Positions 1-9,700 of a DNA stretch of 64,000 nt are shown here, piece by piece (within the stretch, counting starts at the first letter, position 1; every line of letters begins with the position of its first letter). Source of the DNA: Lunularia cruciata. Taxonomy: Eukaryota > Streptophyta > Marchantiopsida > Lunulariales > Lunulariaceae. The stretch spans positions 659,303 to 723,302 of the forward strand of contig OX419759.1 in the NCBI GenBank assembly GCA_948567375.1, in the 5' to 3' direction. The position numbers and the translations under genes are program-made. The notes under the pieces were generated by a model that ran no database searches, was not told the origin of the DNA, and worked only from the letters and a program-made list of their open reading frames with translations.

Positions 1-60
1 AGCAGTCGTTCTAGTTCAACTAGATACAACTCATAATTAAGATAACTACGTGCTCTGTCA

Positions 61-175
61 AAGAAGAAGGCGACCGCGTAAAAGAAGAAGGCGACCGCGT
101 AGGATAACAAGAAGGATGTCAAACCCATCAAGCCATAGGGGAAAAGGAAAAGACATAGGGGAACTCTATTATCAT
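61..175 (-). repeat. Short dispersed repeat, copy A (LINE-tail type)
   Basis: This is a diverged copy of the repeat also seen near 5.2, 10.0, 14.0 and 56.9 kb. The core GGCGACCGCGTA occurs twice in tandem as a roughly 20-bp unit at 61-101. Weaker matches to the rest of the repeat (AAGGATG, CCCATCAAGCC, a GGGGA stretch) continue to about 170. On the minus strand its 3' end reads GCGGTCGCCTTCTTC, as in the other copies. I found no clear flanking duplication. Confidence 0.6.
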
Positions 176-189
176 TTGACATTACTCGA

Positions 190-1487
190 CTTTTTGTAGA
201 CGGAATAAAAGTTGTAACACTATCTCGAAATCGATTTCCAATTCCTATGAGTAATGTACAGAAGCAACGTCAAAGATCAACCCCATAACCTGAATTCAAC
301 TTTCCAAATCTGAAAGTACTTTGCACGTGTTTTCAGTCTCGGGAGTTGATTACAGATTGGAGGGAACATCAAAGAGATTCGATATTGCGTCGAATTTTTT
401 ACAACTCATCGAGGAACTTCATCTTTGCACCATTAAAAAATATTCTTTTTTCCACTGTGATGTCACTCCTGAAAGGAGAAAAAAAGTTTACATGGTGTTA
501 CGTTTTAAATTCCGTATTTGCATTCACGTGAATATCGTCACGCCCCATTTTCTTGCGCCAAAGCAAATAACTAGAACAACTCCCTATTCATCCTATATCG
601 TTTCTTCCATCAAGCTACTTCCCATGAAGTAGAGATAAAGTATGGAAGTCTTTAGGTCTCACATTGCTAGTGTTAAATCGGTCGACATAATAAGTTTTGG
701 ACGAAGGTTACGCCTGTGAAGTTACGACACGTCAACAACGATATTTGATCCCCAGTATGACAAAAGCTTAGGACTACGGTAGTTCATACATTTTGATCAT
801 AGTTTCAATTCGAGCTAAACCGCCTCCTTGCTTTTGCTTAAATTCACTCGTCATCCCGCAACTGTCTGCAGGATGAACGAGAATATTGTCCGGCGGCCAT
901 GCAAACAAACTTCGCGAAAACTCCGTGTCAATACTGCTGGACTATGTCGATTTGGAATTCTCTCTCTTGCTTGTTCATCTGAGTCTATGATTGACAGGCT
1001 CTGCAAAGCACCACTCTACGCCTCCAGTCTTTTGTCCATGTCTCTCATGGATCTTTGACCATACAAAGCAATTAACGACCTGATTTAATGTTCTGCTGCT
1101 GCTGAATGCACTTATCCACAAAATCTAGGCTTAAAATCATATCCTTATATGCTGTCCCTACTCTATCCTGCAACCTCAAATCGGCGATTAGGTACAGAAG
1201 AAGGGCCGGAAGGGCAGGACTCCCATCATGCAATGCAGGCCACGATTAACAGTTCAGAGATTTCTGTGAAAACCTTTGCCTGACCTAAGCTGGGTCCATC
1301 TCTATGTCCGGAAGTCTTTTGGAGAAAATTCTCACATCTGCAATAAAGAAACAGCAGACGACAATGAAAGGACTATGAAGGCCTCTAGCCGCCAACTTAT
1401 TCATGAGCTTCTGCGACTCACCAATCAAGACGACGAAAAGTATAAGAACCGATTACGTACTTGTGAGTTCACCGGTCACGACTAGAG
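190..1487. other. Gene-free stretch, nothing recognised
   Basis: Short open frames exist on the plus strand, but none has family motifs, splice-supported extensions or codon regularity. The part near 1,300-1,487 lies directly beyond the UPP stop codon on the minus strand and is best read as its 3' UTR and flank. Confidence 0.4.
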
Positions 1488-4271
1488 TTATGTATTGTAG
1501 CTTCGGTCACCTGCATCTCCAAGTCCAGGAATAATATACCTAGGGCAAGAGAAGAAATTAGAAGCTGGTACAGCGTTTCAGAGCCAACAGCAAACGGCAT
1601 TTTCCATACACATTCCAGCCTTTTTACGTAAAGTACATGATCTAACGCTCTATATGAAGCTTCAGATCAGGTATCAAGGAATCTAAGCACTTACCCCTTG
1701 TCATTTAGCTCTGGATCGATTATACCAGCGTACACTCTCAGTCTGCAAGCTCAAAATGAAAGGTAGTTTAGAATATTCATAACCCTGCAGAGATAGTTCT
1801 CAGTCAAAACTTGGCCAGCTAATTAGCTCATGAACTTACCCGGCGAAGTTTTCGCTTAGTTTGGTAAGTGCCGGTGGTGCAGCAACAGCGCAGATCTGTA
1901 AGCATCAGTAGGTCTATTAATCATGAAGACATCAGCAGGTACAGAGTTTGAAGGAAAGGAAACAGTTCATGCAGATTTCACGTAGATATATGTCTTACCA
2001 CCCGCATGAGCTTCGGATCAGCCCCACGATTTCGAAGCTCTTGAATTGCAGCGACTATGGTACCTCCTGCAAGAATAACGGCATAATCGTATTCAACACG
2101 TTTTGAACAAGCACTTCTCTTTGTTCGTGTTACTATCACTTTGTGCAGCTCAAACTCCAACCGCAAATGAAGTTGTAGGTACCCGTTGCGAGCATTGGAT
2201 CCGTAACAAGCACTCTTGAACCCTCCGGGAATTGTTCTGGTAGCCTGCATACCAAAATGATGGCAGAAGCATCATTTTCTTCAAACATATGAGTCATTGA
2301 TTTGGTTCAATATTATCCGATTAAAGTGATTTTCAATCAAGTCTTCCAAATCTTGATAAGAACTTACTTGTTAAGATACATTTTCGGTTGCAAGGACTCC
2401 TCGTCGCGAACATAACCTGCCCCACCAACAACAAAAGAACAGAATCTTCACGTTAATAATTGAGTTGTTTCAATATGATCCGACTTACAAGTCTATCCAT
2501 GACCTATTTCAAAGTGGCAAAAGAAACTGTACAGAACTACGGCAGTGAATACATATGCAAATCGAGGATCAATAGGCAATCCATACGACTTACAAAACCC
2601 CTCACCTAAATGATACGTTTGTGTAGCTGGGAGAACAGAGGATATTTGTTCCACCAGTACTAGACCTGCTCTCAAAATGGGCACCACCTGGAAGAGAAAA
2701 GAAGAATGGTTCACAGATGAGGTCAAACAGTATTCTCTGAACAGTTGAGTCCTCCAAGTTTCCCAATTTGAATAGAGGAGACTTGGGTTACGAGCAATGA
2801 GTTCTCTTGAAATAAAGACAGGATAAAACCATTGCAATATTCGGGAACTTACCTTCACTGGCTCTCTTGGATCGATGAACTCACACTCTGCTACTCCACA
2901 AGGTGTTTGAATTTCACCACTCACTGTGATCTGTTTGACGACACTTTTTAGCGAATCAAACGTGTTCACTGATACCATTTCTACACGGCAAGATCAAAAC
3001 CACAAACACTACAAGTCCACCACCAGTACTCTGGCCGCCACAGTGGACAGCTTCAAACTTGTACCAGCCGTCGCACAACAAATGGTTTTCTCAACAAATG
3101 GCTTCCAGTGGACCGTGATACATGGATAAACAAAAAATTTCTGCGCCTGAAATCTCACCAGCCAGTCCCGTGATGCTTCATAAATTAAAAGTCTTCCCAG
3201 CTCAGCCATGGCACTCCCTGTAACCCATCTGACTCGAGTTAGATATCTCAGGATACTTAACAACTCAAATTTATGAGCAAACACTTCAGTCTCGCACAAA
3301 AAATCCCCAGGCTTCAAAGAACGTTCGCAATCACTATAGAGACAGAGGAAGTATCCAACAACGTTGTTTCAGTTCTCTGTTACGACTAATCTCTAAAATC
3401 TCTCCAGACAAAGTTTTACAAAGACCATATTTCCATTTGGGGCGGAGTTGCAATTTTAGTGATTCTCGGACAAGGTGTGACCTACGCTTTCAAATGCGTT
3501 TTCCACAAAATTTTGTCAAAGCTCTGCAAGCTTTTTGGTAATCTGGTAATGGTTAGAAACTATGACGTTAGTCATAGTAAAGGCAAGACTGGAGTTCAAG
3601 CAACATACTGAACAAAGGGGAAGGTGTCATCTCATTTCGAAGGACGGACACCCAATGTTTGATGAGCGGATGCGGTGGAACATAAACCTGAATCAGACAA
3701 ACACGTGATGTCGATTCTAGGTGATCAATAAGCTAAGCAATAAGGAACAGAACTCTACTGCAGAAGCGATGATCGGTTTTGTAAATTTCAGCGCTTGTGA
3801 AGTGAGAACAATTCGCCAAGTTGTGTCAAGATGTGGTCCCAGCTCAGTGTTCAGGTGCTAAAATCATAACATACGCACCAGCATCTGATCTCCACCAATT
3901 GACTTATTGTTAATGGTCGCTGCACATTTAATGGAGAACATCTTTGACCCAGGTGCAGAGCATGGTGAACGCGGCGAGTGCCTTAGTTTCAGTGCCTGGA
4001 CAATACGCGAAGCGAGAGACACTTTTAGTCCTTTAACCGAATTCCATCACATTGACATTACAGTTTATTGATTTGACTCCACTAAGTTGTAATCTCTGTC
4101 GAATGGACAAGATGTCCTCGCAAGCATTTCGTGGAAAGATCAGATTGCCTGATATTGAAGCGAGGAAGAAGCATGGAGCTCTTGGCGACGCAATGGCAGG
4201 GCAGGGGAGGCGGAGAGTGAGACGATCCCGCACTGAGGAGCAGTCAGGAAGCTCGTCCTCAAGCTCGCCAT
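1488..4271 (-). CDS. UPP: Uracil phosphoribosyltransferase, probably plastidial
   Basis: The enzyme makes UMP from uracil and PRPP in pyrimidine salvage. Exons on the minus strand, 5' to 3': 3919-3879, 3687-3609, 3217-3159, 2930-2853, 2687-2606, 2416-2368, 2244-2183, 2066-1999, 1895-1840, 1742-1695, 1539-1488. All have AG/GT borders and matching phases and give 224 residues. Family motifs in order are VPPHPLIKHWVSVLRNE, SAMAELGRLLIYEASRDWL, EFIDPREP, VVPILRAGL, LPATQTYHLG, the PRPP loop TDPMLATGGT (split by an intron), AGIIDPELN and the C-terminal PGLGDAGDRS. These match plant UPP closely. A first exon starting at ATG 4271 encodes MASLRTSFLTAPQCGIVSLS and further Ser/Arg-rich residues, a typical plastid transit peptide. 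Its junction to the 3919 exon is unresolved: that exon needs one incoming base, and no strong GT donor is visible. Frame and motifs look intact, so the gene is probably functional. Confidence 0.93.
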
Positions 4272-4313
4272 AGCTTGCGCTCGTCAGCAATCTATGACAA
4301 GTCCTCGCCAGGG

Positions 4314-4320
4314 TATATAT
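4314..4320 (-). promoter_or_regulatory. Possible TATA box of UPP
   Basis: The minus strand reads ATATATA about 43 bp upstream of the proposed UPP start codon at 4271, so transcription would begin only shortly before the ATG. Position and sequence fit, but there is no other support. Confidence 0.35.
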
Positions 4321-4329
4321 GCAGTTCAA

Positions 4330-5164
4330 TGGAATCTAACTATGCGATCTACACCTCCGGCTTTAGGCTCGAAAGTCCAGCACTACCGTAGCTAATTCGC
4401 GGCAACTCTCACGAGATAAACTCGATGCATTTCATGGAAAAGGCTGCACATTTCTCTACTCTACTCTTGATCCGCAAGCGAGCAACGTCAGCCGCTCCGT
4501 TGAGGTAAACGACAGACTAAACGAAATTCGATACTCACAGTGGTCCACAGACTGTGAATGGTACTAGCCTCTTTACTTCCAAATGTCTATCCGTTGTAGC
4601 AAATCCTTCTGCCACGGACACTACGGGCATCGGCCTTCACCGTTTGAACGGATCTGAAACTCTTGTATTCTATGGCTTAACGACCGTATGGATGGACTTG
4701 GGCGTCACCAACTGTTCATTGCTTTTACTGCCCACTCACATTGTTACCAACCGGAGACAACCGCACAGGGAAGCTGCATGACGATTTTGCCCTCTTCTGT
4801 GTAGATTTAGATGTAAGGTCCCCATGAAGAACGGTTCTGGTGCTTTGAACCAGACCGGTACAGAGAGGAACAACTTCAAATTTCTAACTTGCTGTACTTA
4901 CTTTGACAGAGTAATTTCGATATATCGAAATTTTCTCCCCTATTTCTCAAGAGTACATGCATCCTAGGATAAGGAGAACAGCTTGACAAAGTGCACGAAA
5001 CATTTGCAAAGAAAATTGCCTAGGTTCGTGAATGACGTAGAGATTCAGAAGACTTGAAGTGAGATCCACATTCGTATAACCTAAAGTTGTTCAAAGTGAG
5101 CACAAAGCGCGACTCAAATACTGCACATTGTAAACTAAACACACTTCGTAAAGACCTCACTTAC
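4330..5164. other. Upstream flank of UPP, nothing else recognised
   Basis: This is intergenic sequence between the proposed UPP promoter and the repeats at 5.2 kb. Short open frames here have no recognisable motifs. Confidence 0.4.
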
Positions 5165-5199
5165 CAAAGTTAAGAAATGGAGGAAGTAAGGAGCCTCCC

Positions 5200-5409
5200 T
5201 TCAAGAAAGGCGGCCGCGTAGGAAAAACGAAGGATGGGAAGACCCCATCAAGCCGTACAAGGGAGAGACAAAAGGTAACATGGGGCTAAGCCCCAAAGGT
5301 ATGGTAAAAGGCGACCACTTAGGAAAAATGAAGGATGGGAAGACACCATCAAGCGTACAAGGGAGAGACAAAAAAGGTAACATGGGGCTAACCCCAATAG
5401 AGTCTGTAT
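5200..5409 (-). repeat. Two tandem short-repeat units at the 3' end of the LINE
   Basis: Two head-to-tail units of about 100 bp lie at about 5205-5300 and 5301-5409. Each holds GGCGRCCRCKTAGGAAAAA, GAAGGATGGGAAGA, a CCATCAAGC box, GTACAAGGGAGAGAC and ATGGGGCTAA. They lie some 240 bp beyond the stop of the LINE nuclease domain, on the same strand sense, so they are likely its 3' UTR tail. Unit 1 keeps two perfect short inverted repeats: 5233-5249 (GATGGG-AAGAC-CCCATC) and 5281-5295 (TGGGGC-TAA-GCCCCA). Confidence 0.7.
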
Positions 5410-5651
5410 GAGAAATCTACCCTACCGCACCTAAGATATCCGAGCTATGCAAGTCGTACGGTCTACACACAACTGGAGCATCCGAAGAAACATCACCTTA
5501 TGTGATTGCTCTCCTATGGATTGCACCAGCCACTGCCCTCTATAGAGCAATGGACACATGCTGTCTAAATCATGCTACAAAGTATGAGAGTGAGAGTGGT
5601 ACCCCCTGACACCTAACATGATAAGCTCTCGTGCACTCCCTGACAAATGTG

Positions 5652-6101
5652 TCAAATACCGTGTCCAGCTCCACATAACTCCAAGGCTAGAGGAATAAAG
5701 AAGTGACCTCGCTGCATGCCCCTATACTTGGAGACCTTGCCACCTGCTGCTGCACTCGCCGCACATCCAGGGGGATGGGTAATCACTCCCTCCGAAACTG
5801 TATCCCGCATAGGGTCCGTGACCACGACATCCGCTACTATCACCTGATCATCTCGGACCAAGTATAAGTCTGCCTTGACATGTGTTGTCTGCAAAGCATA
5901 CGAACGCTCCCTCGAAGCCAAGTATCCACTCTCTCGCGCCATAGCAAACACTATGTCTCTAATGGCATCATGGGTAGCTATCCTCTGTCCTCCAAAAGGA
6001 CACCATGTCATGTGGACCGCCGCTGCATCTAGTGTAGAACCACACTCACAAGTGAGTAGTGAAGATGCAGATGGGTGGACCAAACCTAGGCAAAACCTCA
6101 T
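5652..6101 (-). pseudogene. LINE C-terminal zinc finger and restriction-like endonuclease
   Basis: About 150 residues. A C-x-C-x9-H-x3-C finger (CECGSTLDAAAVHMTWC) is followed by GGQRIATHDAIRD. Then comes a nuclease-like core with KADLYLV, about a dozen residues, then VADVVVTDP, and KVSKYRGM downstream. This spacing resembles the (R/K)PD-x12-14-(D/E) and K-x-x-x-Y/R elements of R2-type nucleases, with Ala in place of the usual Pro. The segment ends at a stop at 5652. Its fold assignment is by motif spacing only. Confidence 0.65.
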
Positions 6102-6212
6102 TGTTGTAGAGAAAGTAGCCGGTGCGAGTCAGAAAGCCCTAATGCACGGTCGAGCTAGGATCCACGAGCCTGCACCCTTGCCGGAGCAAGAGCGTGGACG
6201 TGCTATAGTAGC

Positions 6213-6932
6213 CTAAGGAATGGACGAGTCAACTAAGAGAGAATGTAGCGTATGCTCACACTGTCGCTCCATCAAGGAAGACTGTAAACCTCTAGTCCAA
6301 TCTGACGATAGTGAAGCAAACGATGGAAAACCCTCTCGTGCTCGTGGGGATAGACTATCTCTTGTCTGCCGCGATAACACCTTGAGAGCAAAGGATACTC
6401 CCTCCACCTCTGTCACATAAGTCTCCAAAACCGGCCTATCAGCAACCACAAAACGAGAGGAAAGTAAGGGTGCCGAGAGAGCCCAACTACCCAAAAACAC
6501 TATAGGTGCCATCTCCTCCATAGAAAGCAAGCCAACCCCACCACATGAGATTGGTAGAGCCGTCTGTCTACGTGCCAAATCCCCTATCACACACTCAAAA
6601 GTCCCTGGTCCAATAATATCACTGAAGACTCCCATAATCCTCCTATCAAATGCTCTCAGACTTGATAGGAAGGACGGTGAGGGGAGAATTGTACGGATGA
6701 GGTAGGATGGTCGACAAGCAATACTGAAAGAGAGTATACCAAATGCCACCTACAAATCTCCTAGTAATGGAAGGTCATCTACATGGAGAACATCCTTTGC
6801 AAGGGTAGCGTCCAAGAAGCGTGTGACAAAATCCTCCAATCCTACTGGCACTCCAAGAACACGAAGTCTATCCGTGGATGTGATACACCCCTCTGGAAGC
6901 TCAAGGTGGGGAGGATACCTAAAGGGGACCAT
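6213..6932 (-). pseudogene. LINE region between RT palm and nuclease (thumb and linker)
   Basis: Two frames continue the element here. The upstream one (6932-6750) carries DRLRVLGVPVGLEDFV, the motif that follows the RT palm in this family. The other (6749-6213) has ACRPSYLIRT, FDRRIMGVF and RRQTALPISCGGVGLLSME, which resembles the conserved segment LP...GGLGL seen C-terminal to the RT of many LINEs. A frame change separates them. Confidence 0.65.
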
Positions 6933-7930
6933 GCCCTACACTTTGACACCTTGACTCTCAAGCCTACTAGATGTAGCTCGGTAGTCAAGTAGTCAAAGGC
7001 CTGCCTAATCTGATCTACATGGCCTACGATGTGTGTATCATTTGCCAAGGAGGGAAATACACAACTTGGCATGGCCAAAGTAGTAGATAGGAGAGCTCTA
7101 AAGTGAGCCATGGCAAATAAGGGCCCCCCCAAAGGATCTCCTTGACGTGTACCAACAGTTGACTCCAAGACGGTGACTCCCTCCTATGAACCACCATGTT
7201 GGTAGTAAAGGGAAGCAAGAGAGCCATAAAAAGACCGCATAGAAGGAATGAGACTCGCCAAGGATCCACCAGCCTCCCTAAGCTCTCTACAGATGGATGC
7301 ATGTGAGATGCTATTAAAAGCATTCTCAACATCCACCTGTAGGACGACCCACTCCGGATGGATATCTAGGAGTGCTCTAATGCCTAGAGAGATAGCCTCA
7401 TATCCTCCTGGTGTAGCTACTCCAAACTGATGTGGACTAAGGTGCTTTCGAAAGTGAGAACAATGCTGAAAGACAATGGTATGACTGACCAAACGCAAAA
7501 AGATCTCTCTAATAGCAATCGGTCTAATGCCTCCCGTGTCCTTCTCCATCGTGAGAAGTCGACTAGCACCCAACACCTGACTAACAGACATAGGGATATC
7601 TCTTCTTGATACGGCTGCAGCCACCTGAAACAACTCGGTAAAACCACTAGAAGGGTCATCTGCCTGGAAGCAATCTCTAAGGTGCTCATAAACCATCCAT
7701 GACAAGCATCTTGAGGAAAGGCGAGGGGCAGTGCACAATGCTTGTGCAAATAGCAACCTATCAAGACATAAAGGCTGTTGAGGCTGATAATCTAAGACCT
7801 CTTGTGGTAGTCCTTCTACTGCTATAGGATGCAATGAGCGTAGGGAAGAGATGGTCTCATCAGTAGGACTCGTTATAGACACAGGGTGTAGCGCTTGTGC
7901 TGCTCTACTAAACTTTCCCGCCTGACCCAA
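6842..7930 (-). pseudogene. LINE reverse transcriptase core
   Basis: Two overlapping frames (7930-7184 and 7168-6842) cover RT fingers and palm. RT motifs in order: GGIRPIAIREIF; HQFGVATPGGYEA; the catalytic-Asp motif LQVDVENAFNSIS; the GTRQGDPLGGPL loop; and the active-site motif SLANDTHIVG. In this family the last normally reads ADD, so the first aspartate of the pair is Asn here and the enzyme would be inactive even with an open frame. The two frames are separated by a shift near 7.17 kb. Confidence 0.8.
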
Positions 7931-8550
7931 TGTCCTACATCGTCGTAATTGAGTGGAATTTGTGGTATCCTATGGCGATGCCTGTCTCCTAAATTGTGTA
8001 GCCCTAATAGACTCCTTTTGAAGGGCTGCTCAATCCCCCACTTGGAATCGACAAAATCTAGCCACCACCTCTCTATGCCCCGCACGTCCCCCTCTAGCAT
8101 AACGAAGACACCACGAAGGAGTAGGAAGAATAGGAACCATGCTAACTCGTCCAAGGGATCACGTGCCAAACGATCCGGTGGTAGGCAAAAAGCCTCTCTA
8201 GCCTCATCATGGAGTGTGTAGGGTAGCCTATGGAATAGCCGTGGACATGGAAAACTAGTCTCAAATAACCCCAAAATGCAACCCGCCTGAGAAGCTAACC
8301 ACTCCCACGGCTCGATCAATATCCATGGAACGATCAACAAAGGTATAGAAGAAGTGTGCGTAATCCCGAGTGTCACTACTGTCGATGTGATCGCTTGTCT
8401 CACATAGGCATCCCAAGTGGTCCAATCATAGTCCTTGTGCATCCTTCCCACATGGGTCTTTACCCTTGCGAGGTAAAGCGTCGGTGACACACCGGGCATG
8501 GTGTATCCCCGACCCGCTCTAGGCGACCGCACATGGGAAGGTGTAGCCAT
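7873..8550 (-). pseudogene. LINE N-terminal region with C2H2-finger relic
   Basis: The frame opens with MATPSHVRSPRAG. It then shows TMPGVSPTLYLARVKTHVGRMH, whose spacing and conserved L/H positions fit a C2H2 finger of the R2-like N-terminus with both cysteines lost (Met and Val). It continues with acidic and Trp-rich sequence and HLGDRHRHRIPQIP-like residues just before the RT frame takes over at about 7.92 kb. Confidence 0.55.
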
Positions 8551-8559
8551 GGCTAGCAC

Positions 8560-9700
8560 AAGAATAGTGATAGTAACACATGCTTCTCCTCTCCATATCT
8601 CCCCATATCTGCAAAATCACAACCCCTCACATCCCAACTCACATAAGAAAACAATCTCTCCAAACCCTAAAATCTATACTCTCATAACTTTCAATTTCCA
8701 TCTCCAAAATTTTCAAACTAAATTCCCATGGAACTTAATCATGAAACCAAGAGATTGGATACATACATCACTCTCAATGAATAATAAGCCCCAAAGTATG
8801 CTTTGGGTTTTTAGAGTTGTGTTAACTAGATTGGATGGAAAGAAGTGTATGTTCAACCTGTCTTTTGATTTCAGGCTTATGTGAGGGATAGGCTTGGACA
8901 GAACAACGCAGCCAAGGAAAGATGGTGAAGGAAAGCTTCAACAATCATACTCGAGTGCTTAGCTTATTCATGAGATATAGGATATCGCTTATGATCCAAT
9001 TTCCATCGACAAAACATCTTAGCTAAGATTTTTCTTTGCATGGACCAGTCTTATTAAGCTTGAAAGTTAAAATTAAGAAGAAGCCAAGCAGTTGGAAAAT
9101 AAGAGTACGGAGGAACAAGCAGAGATATTGTATACTCACACTCTATTGGATCCAAAGAATTTTCATATGATATATTGGAGTTTTGAGATAAGTTTGCTCC
9201 CGGCATGTTGGCTTCTCGTTGAAATTAGTTTTTAATGTTTTAAGTATCGACATGTTCAAGCAAATAGTAGTAACATAAGGTGGTCTTGCAAATGGTCCAT
9301 CTGAACAAATATAAAGAAAAGGGTTATACCTCTCTATGAATTAGGTAATATGCGAAGCACAGGTCCCCGACATTGTGTGAACATAAATTCAGGAAAAGTA
9401 AGCTCGAGAAAATCAATTTAGAAAGGTTCAAATAGAGTCTTAAGTCAAACTTAAAGTCAAATTTTAAGGTTTAGTTGTTGTACATAGAAAGTTCGATTGT
9501 TGAATTCTGTGGAGAGACTAGCGATCCGCCTCTTGTGGTGTGGTGTGCGTTGGTTGTCTCTCTTTTGGCCGGGATGCAGTTCCGCCTTTGACCTGTTCAT
9601 ATGCGAAGTCTGCCATATTGATTTCGAAAACTTAGAATGTTCGAAGAAAGCCTAGGTTCATTTGCATTGGATACTTCAACAAGACTTTTCTCTTGTTGCG
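8560..9700. other. Gene-free stretch upstream of the LINE
   Basis: A few plus-strand open frames near 8.5-8.9 kb are low in complexity and lack motifs. Nothing else is recognised. Confidence 0.35.

Larger units (their letters stand above)
5200..8559 (-). mobile_element. Decayed LINE: zinc finger, reverse transcriptase, restriction-like endonuclease
   Basis: One element is read on the minus strand across several frames. From 5' to 3' it shows: an N-terminal relic of a C2H2 finger; a reverse transcriptase with GGIRPIA, LSPHQFGVATPGGYEA, VLQVDVENAFNSIS, GTRQGDPLGGPLFA and SLANDTHIVG; a thumb-like region with RLRVLGVPVG; a cysteine/histidine finger; and a PD-(D/E)XK-like nuclease ending. The order finger-RT-CCHC-nuclease is that of R2-group (RLE-type) LINEs, not of APE-type plant L1. 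Frame changes near 7.92, 7.17, 6.90, 6.75 and 6.15 kb, plus substitutions at key residues, show the copy is dead. Ends are approximate: the 5' end is unknown, and the 3' tail is taken to include the tandem units near 5.2-5.4 kb. Confidence 0.8.

Noticed and set aside
321-1485. Several plus-strand open frames of 60-103 codons left of UPP
   Set aside because: Most lack an ATG start or any motif, and none has supporting splice signals. The last overlaps the UPP 3' region on the other strand.
4033-4329. A 98-codon minus-strand frame as the UPP first exon
   Set aside because: It starts with TTG and has no early ATG. The neighbouring frame from ATG 4271 gives a far better transit peptide.
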